This document shows, in pieces, positions 23,901-31,584 of a stretch of DNA of 40,475 nt. The stretch is from Bacteroidales bacterium (GTDB taxonomy: Bacteria; Bacteroidota; Bacteroidia; Bacteroidales; WCHB1-69): NCBI GenBank assembly GCA_031253655.1, contig JAIRVY010000049.1, positions 1 to 40,475 of the forward strand, read 5' to 3'. The translations under genes were made by a program, and so were the position numbers. Below the pieces are notes generated by a model. The model was not told the origin of the DNA. It did not search any database and saw only the letters and a program-made list of their open reading frames with translations. The stretch's first letter is position 1. Each line of letters opens with the position of its first letter.

Positions 23901-26252
23901 TACTTTTTCTTTTGGAGTAATAGTTCCTAAATCTCCGTCAAACTCCCAGTTAATCAGAGTCCCGATAGGCTCACCATTTTTGTCATTATAATTAACAATA
24001 TCGTACTGTTTAATCAATCTTGCCGAAGTTGGGTTTTCCAAATCATTAGCGCCCGTTTCCGGTCCGTAAACCTGATATATTTGATATCCTTCAAAACGAT
24101 ACATTTTGTCGTAATCAACACCAGCTTTAACCCAACCATCTTTAAGTTTAACTGAATCCGGAAGTGTTTTTTGTTCTTCAATATAATCTTCATTAGCATT
24201 GTTACTGTATGGAGGATTAGATAGCAACATTATCAATTTTCTGTCATACTCTCTAATTGTAAGGTGTGGGGCATCGGGTCCATCAATAATTTTGAAACAG
24301 TTTTCGAACAATGCCTGCGCTTTGTCGTCTGCTACAAATAATAAGGGGAGTGCCGCCCTGTTTCCTCCGGAATTAGCTCTCGCCCAAGGAATCCCTACAG
24401 TTACATAGTTACAAGCACCCTGGTTAAGTGTAAACGGACCGGCTGACTGCATAAAGCGGCGGTCACTAACCGGATTATTGAGCAGAAATTCTGACCAGTT
24501 TCCTGTTTTTCCTCCATATTCAAAATCTTTTCCCGGATTTACACCACGTGTTCCCCAATTACAAAAGTCTGTTCCTTCAGGAAACATAAAAATAGTAATT
24601 ACACTTTCAGGAGTTGGATTCGGCTTATAAGCAGTTCCGCCATAGTACATATATTCGCCACCTTTCCATTTTCCGGTTAATAAATTATAGTGTTCAATAG
24701 CATTATGAGGATCTCCTTGATTACTCCAGTCGTTATTATGGTACACAAAAGCGCGCATTCCGAAACGTTCATTGTCCACAATTGAGTCGTTAAAATTAAC
24801 ACCATTAATCGCGAATTGGTCGTTCCACCTCACTGTTTCTTTTTTGTTACCCACGGTTACTACAATGGTATCGGAAAGATTATCGGGACCATTTTTTACC
24901 CACCAATTAGCCGGCACCCTATCATCTCCTTCTAATGCCCACTCTCTAAAAATATGCTCCACAAATCTTTTACAATAATCTTTCTGATCAGGACTACCAT
25001 TAATATCTGCAAGACCGGCATGGAATTGAGGACTATCGGTACCGTCCTTATCTATATAGGGACCTTGAAAGAAGTCTAATCCTACAGCGGGGGGATTCTC
25101 ACCATACGCCCAAATCTGTCCAGTACCATCAACTGGTGCACCGTTATAACAATATCCCAGTCCTCTTAAAATATCACAACCCACATAGTCGTCTTTTGCG
25201 TATCCAAGATCGGGGTCACACCATTGCGAAAAGTAAGTTTTTTTGAGGGTATTTGAGCCTCTGTTAATAATTTCGTAAGAGTAGAAAGTCATTTTATTAA
25301 GTTCATCATTGGTGGCAAAAGCAAAGGCTTGTACTCTGATTTCAAGTCCTATAGAGTAAATACTGCCTGATTCTTTATGTGCACCTCCCCTGTCGTTAAG
25401 AAACCAAAACACAGTTTCATCTCCTTTAAGCACGTGGTCTGCATATATTTGCATATTATCCCAATTTTGTGCAGGGTTTTGGCGGGTTTCAATTCTTTCA
25501 GGAGTTAGGGGCAAACCTTCACTGTTCGGAATTGTTCCAAATTTATCACATTTGCCATCAATATCAACCCATGGGCATTTTCTGGCTTTTATTAAATTCG
25601 CTGATGTCCATGGGCAGAGCACGTTATCTAGGTCATAATAGGGATAGTCTCCTAGTTCTGGTTCATACAAATTAGGGTCTCCAAATGCATTATAAGAGGG
25701 GGCCAAATACCTTGACTCGCCGAAAGCGGCACGACCATGCGCCGGCCAATCTCTAATAGATTTAGGTATTACGTATGTCGGGTCTTTGTCTCTTATAGCA
25801 TTGATGTGTCGTTCCACCTCAATGCGAGAAATGGGAAAAAATCTATCCCAGTATGCACAAGAGGCAGGAGTAATACTGGCGTTATCTACCTTGAGTGGTC
25901 CGGTCCAGTAGTCGTTTCCATCTTGTGCAAATCTCATAGCTGCTACGCGAACGTTTCCGGCATCATCAACCCCTCCTATCCAAAGTGCCCCTGAAAACAA
26001 GCTTGTTTTCCCCGAACCTTTGGGAACTTCATATTCAGCGTTTTCTCTAAACCACATGGTTCCGTTTGTTTTAAGATATGCGCGAACATTGTTTAAGGCA
26101 AGATCATGAGCTTTACTCGGTTTTTGGCAATCGGCATCAGCTTTTGCAGATTTTTTTACAACGGGTCCCTTGTACCTTTCTGCATGTACCTGTGTGGTAG
26201 CAAACAAGAAAAGCAGGGAAAATACAATAAAAAATTTACATTTACTATTCAT
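20913..26252 (-). CDS. Giant exported protein with T9SS-like C-terminal sorting domain
   Basis: The 1779-residue protein has a signal peptide (1-24, ending VHAE). Early on it has GALWIGGVDDAGNVRVAAMR and, near 340-400, KTYFSQWCDPDLGYAKDDYVGCD then YGENPPAVGLDFFQGPY, a block I recall from large exported proteins of Bacteroidota and Ignavibacteria. The last 105 residues (about 1673-1779) start with VPNPY, include FTVSGILIRTL and NWDLKNYANIPIASGVYIIHV, and end TDLNQF, the layout of a type A sorting domain recognised by the type IX system. Function of the body is unknown; there are many Cys and Trp and Asp-rich surface-like stretches. An 8-base G run (21350-21357) lies about 40 codons before the sorting domain. 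It is 28 bp after the receptor gene and 36 bp before the PorV-like gene. Confidence 0.8.
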   Translation of the reverse strand: MNSKCKFFIVFSLLFLFATTQVHAERYKGPVVKKSAKADADCQKPSKAHDLALNNVRAYLKTNGTMWFRENAEYEVPKGSGKTSLFSGALWIGGVDDAGNVRVAAMRFAQDGNDYWTGPLKVDNASITPASCAYWDRFFPISRIEVERHINAIRDKDPTYVIPKSIRDWPAHGRAAFGESRYLAPSYNAFGDPNLYEPELGDYPYYDLDNVLCPWTSANLIKARKCPWVDIDGKCDKFGTIPNSEGLPLTPERIETRQNPAQNWDNMQIYADHVLKGDETVFWFLNDRGGAHKESGSIYSIGLEIRVQAFAFATNDELNKMTFYSYEIINRGSNTLKKTYFSQWCDPDLGYAKDDYVGCDILRGLGYCYNGAPVDGTGQIWAYGENPPAVGLDFFQGPYIDKDGTDSPQFHAGLADINGSPDQKDYCKRFVEHIFREWALEGDDRVPANWWVKNGPDNLSDTIVVTVGNKKETVRWNDQFAINGVNFNDSIVDNERFGMRAFVYHNNDWSNQGDPHNAIEHYNLLTGKWKGGEYMYYGGTAYKPNPTPESVITIFMFPEGTDFCNWGTRGVNPGKDFEYGGKTGNWSEFLLNNPVSDRRFMQSAGPFTLNQGACNYVTVGIPWARANSGGNRAALPLLFVADDKAQALFENCFKIIDGPDAPHLTIREYDRKLIMLLSNPPYSNNANEDYIEEQKTLPDSVKLKDGWVKAGVDYDKMYRFEGYQIYQVYGPETGANDLENPTSARLIKQYDIVNYNDKNGEPIGTLINWEFDGDLGTITPKEKVAGTNTGIEHTFEFTRDAFSNELLVNYKTYYFIAVAYAYNEYLPFSVDEDNPDGLWGNKLPYLRGRKTPEGKSVTPIKAIPHPPTVHGGGLTLNSNYGNIPIITRIDGQGNGGNALDISKETMEKIARGGDKGDYRVREIQYEKNAGPLNIKVVDPLRVKPFDYTLVIIDSAMFRHDTIVSKNQKNRQDVGNNAFWILSINQSVPDEEIIKAGLFTKEGDGIEIPIREFKAQTGIGGYYEQIIFPLGISIAIKNADFTTKDPLTLKHWDKILVNYRHITKNPLTDEITSVDTTYQDNMFRIKFAFCQSEKIDIQNDIIFENNGSPWITGLVDDNTNLPSNWIRAGNKYFDKWGDDNYAGHDEFNIVHTRNNFDLAKLEDFFFPSKSICDDPVSQYVDRAFKDYEGKFGTLCGGTWAPYVLTSPYDGGPQAKYTLPEATFDTITGTGANRALYKLEVPSFNSPKMSYSPNVSFGRGQYNYYDFGLGKNASRPYNGITSQEFQPGYNQTMTNLYSVNIVLTPDKSLWTRSIVLEACGDFTKSEGGAMKNEPRKAKSVDKEGKRDNSKDGFGPNGDEGMGWFPGYAVNIETGERLNIMFSENSDITLKQFGDLVNGSDMIFNPTSTYAIFTQDAQIGNYTIEAGTTMTKTEYDMYYQNPYIGPAALEELGVQRVWGGMHYVYVCNSSGNTCSAFYLINSTSVTNVSVTGSSFTLPNNFLRGFKRNFNLSDSTITLVGRDWGIKHDDNKCNGYLDKDKKFPYYDCGPYDECRWLVQKFKSIPKIEDDIVAHKNTKMQVYNNVMYTHIPMQPDDSELKSKWLSCDVTYKIRVTRPYMRYTSRWYDSPEERSKDYPPLPDECIKYQGFPIYKLSTKGMEPTLEDTRVYNSILDNINIVPNPYLCFDTYERNALTTMVKITNLPTDLKNNAQVTINIFTVSGILIRTLTKGDSETAFVNWDLKNYANIPIASGVYIIHVNCPGIGERVLKFFCTMRQTDLNQF

Positions 26253-26280
26253 AATAATATTATTTTTACAAAGTTAGACA

Positions 26281-29200
26281 TTAAAAAGAAAATTCTACAC
26301 CCAAGACTACACAGAAAGGTGTATTGTAATTAAAGGGACTTGCAATCCTCATGTCATAATAGTTTATAGCAGAATTGTATGGAATACCAGATATATACCC
26401 ATTCTGAACAGAACCAATGAATAAAGAAGAAGTTGTAAAACCATCCGAATCAGGTCTGCAGGTGTAGTCATAAACATTAATTGCACTTTTTATATTTAGT
26501 AGGTTTTGAAAGTCTAATATAAAGGTAAGGGCACCCGGTTTGTTTTTAGGTTTTCCTGATTCTGTTTTTTCTTTTTTATTTGCTAAATTTAAGTAGAAAG
26601 ACTTGTCAACTCTCAGGTTGCAGTTGAACTGCCATGGCTTATTTGCGCCATTTATATTTCCTTTAAGTTGTCCTTCTGTTCTTTCTCCCCAACCTAATAC
26701 CGAATACACGATTCCGGAACGAGAATAGGGCATACCGGAGGCAGCAAAAAACGATAAAGTAGCGCCTGCACCTTCCAACCATCTAATCTCATTAGATGTA
26801 TCGGAACCCTTCTTTTGTCTAAAGGTCTTAGGACCATTATAGGCAGCGCCCTGCGGGTAGTTTAAATAAACCGTTGCCGAAATATTATGTCGCTGATCAT
26901 AGTTTAAGTTCGTGAGCGTTCTTAAATTCGGCTGACCGGAAGCGATAATACTAAGGTTGGATCCTGCTGTTGAACCTGTTCCCTTGGCAAACTGCAAAGT
27001 GTAGTTGGCGCGGAAAGACAAGTTTTTGGCGCCCCTCATCGTAAGTCCCAATACAAACCCCTGAGTAGTTCCAAAATCTTGATTTTCATAAGAGTAATAT
27101 GTATTTGGGTAAGCACCGGTTAAACGGTAGGATTGAACTTGGTCTCTAATCTCATTATAGTAGGCACCAAAACTAAGCCCTGCATATTCGCCAACTGCCT
27201 GACGGAATCCAATTTCATACATTACTGTTTTATGAGGTCGAAGATTAGGATTTGTGATAATATTACTTGGGTTTTGGCGTGATGAAATAAACAGGTATGC
27301 GATGGGATCTACTTGCAGGCTTGTGGGGCGAACTGTAATGATATTATAGTGTGCGTAGAAGAGCGAGTTTGTAGAAACAGGAAAAGAGAAAGAGATACGT
27401 GGCATTACACCCCATTGCGGGTTATATTTCGTGAATGCTCTGTAATCAACTTTAGAAATTGCATCGGCTGGGGGTACTTCAACCAGTATGGGACCGCCTG
27501 AGCCCAAATAAGAGGCTGGGTCATTGATTTCTTGTCCATAATTATTATACCATATTTTTCCGTTTCTATAGGCAACAATGTTCGAGGGTGCAGTTGACGG
27601 ATCATTATCGGCTAAGGAAACATAAGGAATCCAATTATCGCCAATATTATCAGGAAACGGATAATCTAACCAATCTTCGTGAACTCTTAAATCCTTAACA
27701 TTAACAGCAGGTCGTAACAAAAACGGGTCTCTTAACACAAGTTGGTTGGCATTAAAATAATCCACACGCAAACCTAATGAGAAAAGAAGATTCGAGATTG
27801 AAAATTTATCCTGCAGGTAAAATCCCATATAAATAGGTTCAAAAGCGCCAATGCAGTATTTATCATCAGCATGGAAATTTTCACCACTATAAAACTTTTT
27901 TAAATCTAATTTTCTATTGGATATATTTCCTTTATAATCAAAACCACTATAATCCACAATTTGATCTCCTAAGTTAAGTAGTTCATAATTAGAAAATAAT
28001 CCCAATCCTGCAGTTGCAAACATATTCGGGTCGTAACTGCTTATATCCAGGTATTGTTCTTCCACTTTGATGCCTAAGTATTTTCTTAGATTAATATCAA
28101 AATTAGTCAGATTAGGAACTACGTTGAACATAAGTGTATCGGTAATCTCATAGCCCGGTTCCTCCGGAATATATTGCCATAGGGGCTCATCTAGACCGCT
28201 TTTCCAGTATTTGCCGTCAAAATCAAGAGGAAAATAAGAAGCGTCGTATGTTAAGTATCTCATCGTTGACCATAATCTGTTGGCGCTAATTCCGTAACTT
28301 CTTTGGGTACGTTTGTCAAATTCTGCACCAAATCTAATTTCATGGTCAAGAATATTAAGAGATAAATTTATTCTGGCTCCAAAGGTCTCTTCTCTCGTTT
28401 TTGAAAGTCCAAAGGATGAAGCAATTCCGGGAGCTTGATATAAATTAGTTGCTATACTACCAGGAGTATCTCCGTTAAGAAGTCCATAAAAAAGTGTATA
28501 ATGGTCATTGCTAAAACTTGGACGAAATTCTCCTGTTGCTCCTCCTAAAAAGGCAAAAACTCTTTGTTTTTCTTCCTCTGTAGCAGTGAGAATATCAACA
28601 CCTGTTTTATCTAGAATAAGGTCAACCAACGCTTGTGTATAGGGTATCAAATCTTTATTGTAATAATTCCCTTTTTCTCCGTTTTTGGTCCATCCGTCTT
28701 TATCAAAGGCAACCCAATAGGGGGCTTGCCAGTTAGAAAGTTTAACAATCGGCAAATCTAAGGAGTCGCCGGGGGAATCCGGATTTTCAAATCTTAAAAA
28801 ACCTTCTGTAAAGTAATCTCTTCTTTCGGTAGTGAACTTTCCAATATATCCATAATCAAAAATGTTATTTTGATGTACTCTATCTTGAGTAGTACTATTG
28901 AACAACTGGAAGTTTGCACTGATGTCGTACATTACATTTTTTAGAATAGCATTTGCAGCAGTGTCAGTTTTTACGCGGTGCATAAGTCTGGCATTTAATC
29001 TCAATGTATTCTGTGAATAAACTGAATTATGAGAAGAATTGAATAATGATGAAGCGAGGCTCCAATTATGTCCGCCTTGCATTTGATAAGAACCTGATAC
29101 AGAGAAGCGAAGGTTGTTTTTAGACCTTCCTCTTGCATCTTTTCCACCTCCCATAATATCTATTTTTGCTTGGGCAAGCAAATCCCAAAACTGAGCATCT

Positions 29201-30201
29201 TTTCTAAATCTAATTTTTTGAAAGTCGTCTGTTCCGAATTCATTTGCACGATAAACCGGTGTAATTCTTTCTCCAACAGTAGTCCATCGAATAGGTTGGT
29301 CAATAATACTTTGAATAGCGTCGGGTTTGGCAATCCAAACACCGCCGTGTGCGGGGCGACTGTCTTTATCGTATGTTCCGCGAACTGAGAGCAGGAAGCC
29401 CATTCTGGCAGGATCTTGAGGGGTTTTACCTTTAAGCAGCGGTCCTGTAATGGTAGCCTCTCCTAACATTTGGCCGGAACCTTCCAACGAGCTTCTAAGT
29501 TCTACACTACCATGATATTCTTTTGCCACACCACGGGTTGTAATAATAGTAAAACTGGTACCATCTCCATATTCGGCAGGAATACCACCTTGAAGGAGTT
29601 CAAGACCTTCAATAGTTTGAAAAGAGACACCACCTAATCCGCGTACGCGAACCCCGTCAATAATGGTTTGCTGTCCGTCGCTACGGTGCCCACGAATAGA
29701 TTGTACCGTTCCGTCCACCGATGCCACACCCGACATACTTGTAAGTACGGCTGAAATATTTCGGCCCGGTTGTCTGCGAACTTCCTCTCCTGTTAGTTTT
29801 TCAGAAGACTTAGTGTTGTCAGGATCGAAAACTGGAGGAACATAAGGTATCTCCACTTCTTCCAATTCGTTTGTACAGTTAATCTTAAGATTAACAAACT
29901 TTACATCAGAGCTTGGAACATAGATGCCCTTTTCGGTATGAATGCTCTGACAAGTCTGGGTTCCACCGGTTGAGATGTCATACGTTCCGGCAGAAACTCC
30001 AAAGAGTTGGTATTGGCCTCTATCATCTGTCATACCCATATTTACATTCTTGCCCTCCTGTTTAAGGAAAACTTGAAGGTAGGGAATAGGATTGCCATTC
30101 TGATCTTTGACCTCACCTTTAATGGTACTTTGAGCATATAAAACGCCCAGTGCCAACATACACAATGAAAGTGTAAAAAGTAACTTTTTAATCATAGCCA
30201 T
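26281..30201 (-). CDS. TonB-dependent-type receptor with carboxypeptidase-regulatory-like domain
   Basis: This 1306-residue outer-membrane protein has a signal peptide (1-24, ending LYAQ), a carboxypeptidase-regulatory-like domain (about 26-107), a plug (about 130-225, with RRQPGRNISAVLTSMSG, QSIRGHRSDGQQTIIDG and GGIPAEYGDG), and a long barrel ending in the aromatic VLGVEFSF. No SusD-like partner follows; instead it is the first gene of an operon with a giant T9SS-like cargo and a PorV/PorQ-family protein. It may be a surface receptor or a scaffold for that cargo. The ATG at 30201 gives MAMIKK; the second ATG at 30195 (MIKKLLF) is equally possible. A weak -7 box (TATCTTTA, 30252-30245) is 44 bp upstream. 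Confidence 0.88.
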   Translation of the reverse strand: MAMIKKLLFTLSLCMLALGVLYAQSTIKGEVKDQNGNPIPYLQVFLKQEGKNVNMGMTDDRGQYQLFGVSAGTYDISTGGTQTCQSIHTEKGIYVPSSDVKFVNLKINCTNELEEVEIPYVPPVFDPDNTKSSEKLTGEEVRRQPGRNISAVLTSMSGVASVDGTVQSIRGHRSDGQQTIIDGVRVRGLGGVSFQTIEGLELLQGGIPAEYGDGTSFTIITTRGVAKEYHGSVELRSSLEGSGQMLGEATITGPLLKGKTPQDPARMGFLLSVRGTYDKDSRPAHGGVWIAKPDAIQSIIDQPIRWTTVGERITPVYRANEFGTDDFQKIRFRKDAQFWDLLAQAKIDIMGGGKDARGRSKNNLRFSVSGSYQMQGGHNWSLASSLFNSSHNSVYSQNTLRLNARLMHRVKTDTAANAILKNVMYDISANFQLFNSTTQDRVHQNNIFDYGYIGKFTTERRDYFTEGFLRFENPDSPGDSLDLPIVKLSNWQAPYWVAFDKDGWTKNGEKGNYYNKDLIPYTQALVDLILDKTGVDILTATEEEKQRVFAFLGGATGEFRPSFSNDHYTLFYGLLNGDTPGSIATNLYQAPGIASSFGLSKTREETFGARINLSLNILDHEIRFGAEFDKRTQRSYGISANRLWSTMRYLTYDASYFPLDFDGKYWKSGLDEPLWQYIPEEPGYEITDTLMFNVVPNLTNFDINLRKYLGIKVEEQYLDISSYDPNMFATAGLGLFSNYELLNLGDQIVDYSGFDYKGNISNRKLDLKKFYSGENFHADDKYCIGAFEPIYMGFYLQDKFSISNLLFSLGLRVDYFNANQLVLRDPFLLRPAVNVKDLRVHEDWLDYPFPDNIGDNWIPYVSLADNDPSTAPSNIVAYRNGKIWYNNYGQEINDPASYLGSGGPILVEVPPADAISKVDYRAFTKYNPQWGVMPRISFSFPVSTNSLFYAHYNIITVRPTSLQVDPIAYLFISSRQNPSNIITNPNLRPHKTVMYEIGFRQAVGEYAGLSFGAYYNEIRDQVQSYRLTGAYPNTYYSYENQDFGTTQGFVLGLTMRGAKNLSFRANYTLQFAKGTGSTAGSNLSIIASGQPNLRTLTNLNYDQRHNISATVYLNYPQGAAYNGPKTFRQKKGSDTSNEIRWLEGAGATLSFFAASGMPYSRSGIVYSVLGWGERTEGQLKGNINGANKPWQFNCNLRVDKSFYLNLANKKEKTESGKPKNKPGALTFILDFQNLLNIKSAINVYDYTCRPDSDGFTTSSLFIGSVQNGYISGIPYNSAINYYDMRIASPFNYNTPFCVVLGVEFSF

Positions 30202-30313
30202 TAAATTATATTAAACATAAATTATTAGATTTTTTTTAAGGGTGTAAAGATAAATTTATTTCGTTTCTATCGTCACGAAATGTATAAAAAATGAATAAGA
30301 AAAACGTATTTAA

Positions 30314-30721
30314 TTAATTTCTAACGTTTTTAAAAATTTCACCAAATAAAAATGCTTTTTGTAAGTCGGTGCCCTCAAATAGATCCGATGTTTCTGTTTC
30401 TTTCTCTAAATCAATTTCTTGCAAAGTAATTTCCGGATTTATTTTAGGAAAATCACGCTTTCCAATATTTTGAGTTTTTTGCTTCTTTTTACCTTGTTTT
30501 GAATAAATATTTAGTTTTTCTTGCATATTAACATCATTTTGTTGATAAAAAAACACCGGCTCCGCTTCTATAAAGGAGTCGTCTTTTTTTAAAAAAATTG
30601 GTAAATTCTCCTCCTCTTCGGATTCGGTTTGATGTTGTTTTTGTCTTTTAGATTTCTTGTATAAACTGAAAATCGAAAGAGCCAAAGCAATTAGAATAAA
30701 AATAATCTGTTCGGTAGCCAT
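30314..30721 (-). CDS. Small membrane-anchored protein with charged cytoplasmic domain
   Basis: The 135-residue protein has one N-terminal membrane helix (about 5-21), then a basic stop (KKSKRQKQ), an acidic ESEEEEN stretch and a long charged, probably disordered domain. The C-terminus (SDLFEGTDLQKAFLFGEIFKN) resembles the short DLRKAFIYSEIL-type ending I recall from small Bacteroidota membrane proteins of unknown function. Its ATG abuts the stop codon of the exonuclease gene with no spacer, so the two are surely co-transcribed and likely coupled. Role unknown. Confidence 0.7.
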   Translation of the reverse strand: MATEQIIFILIALALSIFSLYKKSKRQKQHQTESEEEENLPIFLKKDDSFIEAEPVFFYQQNDVNMQEKLNIYSKQGKKKQKTQNIGKRDFPKINPEITLQEIDLEKETETSDLFEGTDLQKAFLFGEIFKNVRN

Positions 30722-31528
30722 TTATCTCATTTTTAAATCTCTATAAATTTTTGAAATAATTTTTTTGGTGTAAAGTGGAAAATCCGCCTTCATCATCCAA
30801 TCATAATAGGGAGGTTCTATGGTAAATACTTTTTTTACAGGAATTCCTTTGTATTTTCCGAAGTTGAAAACTTCCTCATCTTTTTCATTAAAAACGATAT
30901 GGCCGGCAAAATCAACAGATCTGTTTTCTCGGGAAAACTCACTCAACAGTTTTACATTGTTCTCTAATTTAGTAGCTTTTCCTGTTTTTGTATCTATATG
31001 TGTTTCTCCTTCATATTTAGCAAGTTGGCCTTTCAATACTTCAAATGTAGCGCGTGTGTCTGCAAGCGCCTGATGTGCATCAATGAGTTCTTTAAAGCAG
31101 TAGAAACGATAGGCGGCACTTAAATTTCTGGGTTCCATTTTGTGAAAAATATTCTGCACATCAATGCACATTCTATCTCTTAGCTCAAAATCTTTTCCTA
31201 TTCTTAAAAATTCTTCAATCAACAGCGGAAGGTCAAATTTGTTGGAATTATACCCCGCTAAATCGCAGTTTTCCAGAAAAAGAAGAACTTCATCTGCTAT
31301 TTCTGAGAAAACAGGTTCATTTTCCAAATCCTTGTTGCTAATTCCGTGCACTGCTTCTGCTTCTTTGGAAATAGGAAATTCAGAATTAATGCGCCATACT
31401 TTTTCTTCTTCCTTGCCGTCAGGATAAATTTTTAGTAATGCTAATTCTATAATTCTATCTTTCCCAACATTTAATCCGGTGGTTTCCACGTCAAAAAAAA
31501 CAAGGGGGCGATTTAGGGATAGTTTCAT
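30722..31528 (-). CDS. DEDDh 3'-5' exonuclease with ExoX-like C-terminal domain
   Basis: The 268-residue protein has all three exonuclease motifs of the DnaQ superfamily: FFDVETTGL (11-19, Asp13 and Glu15), GYNSNKFDLPLL in the middle, and HQALADTRAT with the catalytic His and Asp. This nuclease degrades DNA or RNA from the 3' end with two metal ions. After about residue 200 there is a second small domain, FGKYKGIPVKKVF then YYDWMMKADFPLYTKK, matching the C-terminal domain seen in ExoX-like proteins. It could act in mismatch repair or as a stand-alone repair exonuclease; it is not linked to a polymerase here. Upstream lies a palindrome (31559-31574), and the downstream small membrane protein gene directly abuts its stop. 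Confidence 0.9.
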   Translation of the reverse strand: MKLSLNRPLVFFDVETTGLNVGKDRIIELALLKIYPDGKEEEKVWRINSEFPISKEAEAVHGISNKDLENEPVFSEIADEVLLFLENCDLAGYNSNKFDLPLLIEEFLRIGKDFELRDRMCIDVQNIFHKMEPRNLSAAYRFYCFKELIDAHQALADTRATFEVLKGQLAKYEGETHIDTKTGKATKLENNVKLLSEFSRENRSVDFAGHIVFNEKDEEVFNFGKYKGIPVKKVFTIEPPYYDWMMKADFPLYTKKIISKIYRDLKMR

Positions 31529-31558
31529 TATATTGAATAGTGTTTAAGTTTAATTGCT

Positions 31559-31574
31559 GTCAGTTTCAACTGAC
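31559..31574. repeat. Palindrome between exonuclease and T9SS cargo genes
   Basis: GTCAGTT (31559-31565) and AACTGAC (31568-31574) form a 7-bp perfect inverted repeat with a 2-base centre. The block resembles CAGTTGAAACTGACGG elements that I recall between genes of uncultured Bacteroidota. It could be a repeat or a weak terminator for the cargo gene; no T run follows. Confidence 0.5.
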
Positions 31575-31584
31575 GGATTTTAGA

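Noticed and set aside
26281-30201. SusC/SusD glycan-uptake locus
   Set aside because: No SusD-like gene follows the receptor; the next genes encode a T9SS-like cargo and a PorV/PorQ-family protein.
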